DNA from: Halieaceae bacterium
GTDB lineage: Bacteria; Pseudomonadota; Gammaproteobacteria; Pseudomonadales; Halieaceae
DNA: 6,008 bases
Assembly (NCBI GenBank): GCA_002683395.1
Contig: NYTG01000050.1
Location: 29,282 to 35,289 of the forward strand
Direction of reading: 5' to 3'
Under the pieces are notes generated by a model that worked only from the letters and a program-made list of their open reading frames with translations, searched no databases and was not told the origin of the DNA. Made by a program: the position numbers and the translations under genes. Shown here piece by piece: positions 5,581 through 6,008 of the stretch (the first letter of the stretch is position 1; each line of letters opens with the position of its first letter).

Positions 5581-6008
5581 TCGGCGCTCTCGTCCGCGGC
5601 CGATACCTCGCTCGTTTCAGCTTTGGGAACCGGCTTCGCCTTGGCCTTGGCCTTGGCCTTGGATTTTGTCTTGGGCTTGGCCTTGCGCTTTGCCTTGGCT
5701 TTCTTGGCGCTGCCTTCTTCAACCCAACGACCATCGGCAAACAGTGCCCTCCAACCGCTTGGTTTGCCGTCCCGCTCCGACATCACATATTGCTCTTTGG
5801 TCTTGCGGCTATAGCGGATCTGGCTGCGATTGCCCTGATCGTCGATTCGCGGCGCGTCGAAAAGGTAGTGATGCTTGGGATCGATCTCCGCCTGATGCGG
5901 CAGCAGCTCGTCGACAAAGGGCGGCCGGGTTTCACGGTGCCTGGGAAACTGGCTCGCCGCCAAAAAGATTCCCGAGGCGCCATCACGCAGCACGTAGTGA
6001 TCCTCGAC
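5577..6008 (-). CDS. topA: DNA topoisomerase I, C-terminal end (5' part outside window)
   Basis: Only the last 143 residues are present; the gene continues past the right edge. TopA is a type IA topoisomerase that relaxes negative supercoils through a tyrosine intermediate; the catalytic core lies outside. The visible part matches the C-terminal DNA-binding domain of E. coli TopA, recalled from memory, nearly residue for residue: HYVLRDGASGIFLAASQFP, then RETRPPFVDEL, RYSRKTKEQYV and DGKPSGWRALFADGRWVE. E. coli TopA ends about there, whereas this protein carries about 45 more residues: a Lys/Ala-rich stretch (AKKAKAKRKAKPKTKSKAKA...) and an acidic end (ETSEVSAADESAD). The GTG at 5991-5993 is internal, since the conserved domain continues upstream. 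The stop overlaps the next gene by 4 nt, so topA leads a leftward operon here. Confidence 0.96.
   Translation of the reverse strand, partial: VEDHYVLRDGASGIFLAASQFPRHRETRPPFVDELLPHQAEIDPKHHYLFDAPRIDDQGNRSQIRYSRKTKEQYVMSERDGKPSGWRALFADGRWVEEGSAKKAKAKRKAKPKTKSKAKAKAKAKPVPKAETSEVSAADESAD
5639..5662. repeat. Perfect hexamer tandem repeat inside topA, (CCTTGG)4
   Basis: Four exact copies of CCTTGG on the + strand read CCAAGG on the coding strand and encode the Ala-Lys alternation of the TopA tail. Related, diverged copies continue to about 5710. The unit is a multiple of three, so gain or loss of copies would add or remove Ala-Lys pairs without shifting the frame. Confidence 0.9.

Noticed and set aside
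5539..5814. 91-codon + strand frame with a Leu/Ala hydrophobic repeat
   Set aside because: It is the antisense shadow of the TopA Lys/Ala tail; the apparent membrane-like repeat comes from CCTTGG units read in the other direction.

Overview
The window looks like ordinary core chromosome of a gammaproteobacterium. It is moderately GC-rich, and its proteins resemble those of Pseudomonas-like and marine (Cellvibrionales/Halieaceae-type) bacteria more than enterics, although several also align closely with E. coli sequences recalled from memory. No mobile element, CRISPR array, tRNA or rRNA was seen. The gene set (mfd, csiV, lexA, two small conserved genes, topA) resembles the P. aeruginosa PA3002-PA3011 neighbourhood as I remember it. 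The genus is not determined.

Layout from left to right. (1) Positions 1-1311, + strand: the C-terminal part of mfd, the transcription-repair coupling factor, cut by the window start. (2) 1308-2714, + strand: a CsiV-family exported peptidoglycan-binding protein that starts on a GTG overlapping the mfd stop (GTGA). (3) 2705-3808, - strand: a YnaI-like MscS-family mechanosensitive channel, tail-to-tail with csiV and overlapping it by 10 nt. (4) 3809-3929: a divergent intergenic region with two adjacent LexA boxes just upstream of lexA. (5) 3930-4526, + strand: a complete LexA repressor. (6) 4527-4759: a gap with no convincing gene. It holds an intrinsic terminator for the leftward operon and lacks the sulA gene that often follows lexA in pseudomonads. 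(7) 4760-6008, - strand: the leftward operon topA (C-terminal part only) > DUF6586-type gene > 83-residue conserved small protein > terminator.

Functional picture: Mfd (repair of transcription-blocking lesions), LexA (SOS control) and TopA (removal of negative supercoils) are genome-maintenance proteins. CsiV and the MscS-type channel serve the cell envelope. The sequence shows LexA autoregulation directly, through the two boxes at its promoter. Because the channel gene is divergent from the same 121-nt region, LexA could also affect it, but that is inference. The most distinctive details are the closely packed SOS boxes, the Lys/Ala-rich TopA tail encoded by a perfect hexamer repeat, the long acidic/proline-rich insertion in CsiV, and the missing sulA. 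I found no convincing evidence of a previously undescribed system.
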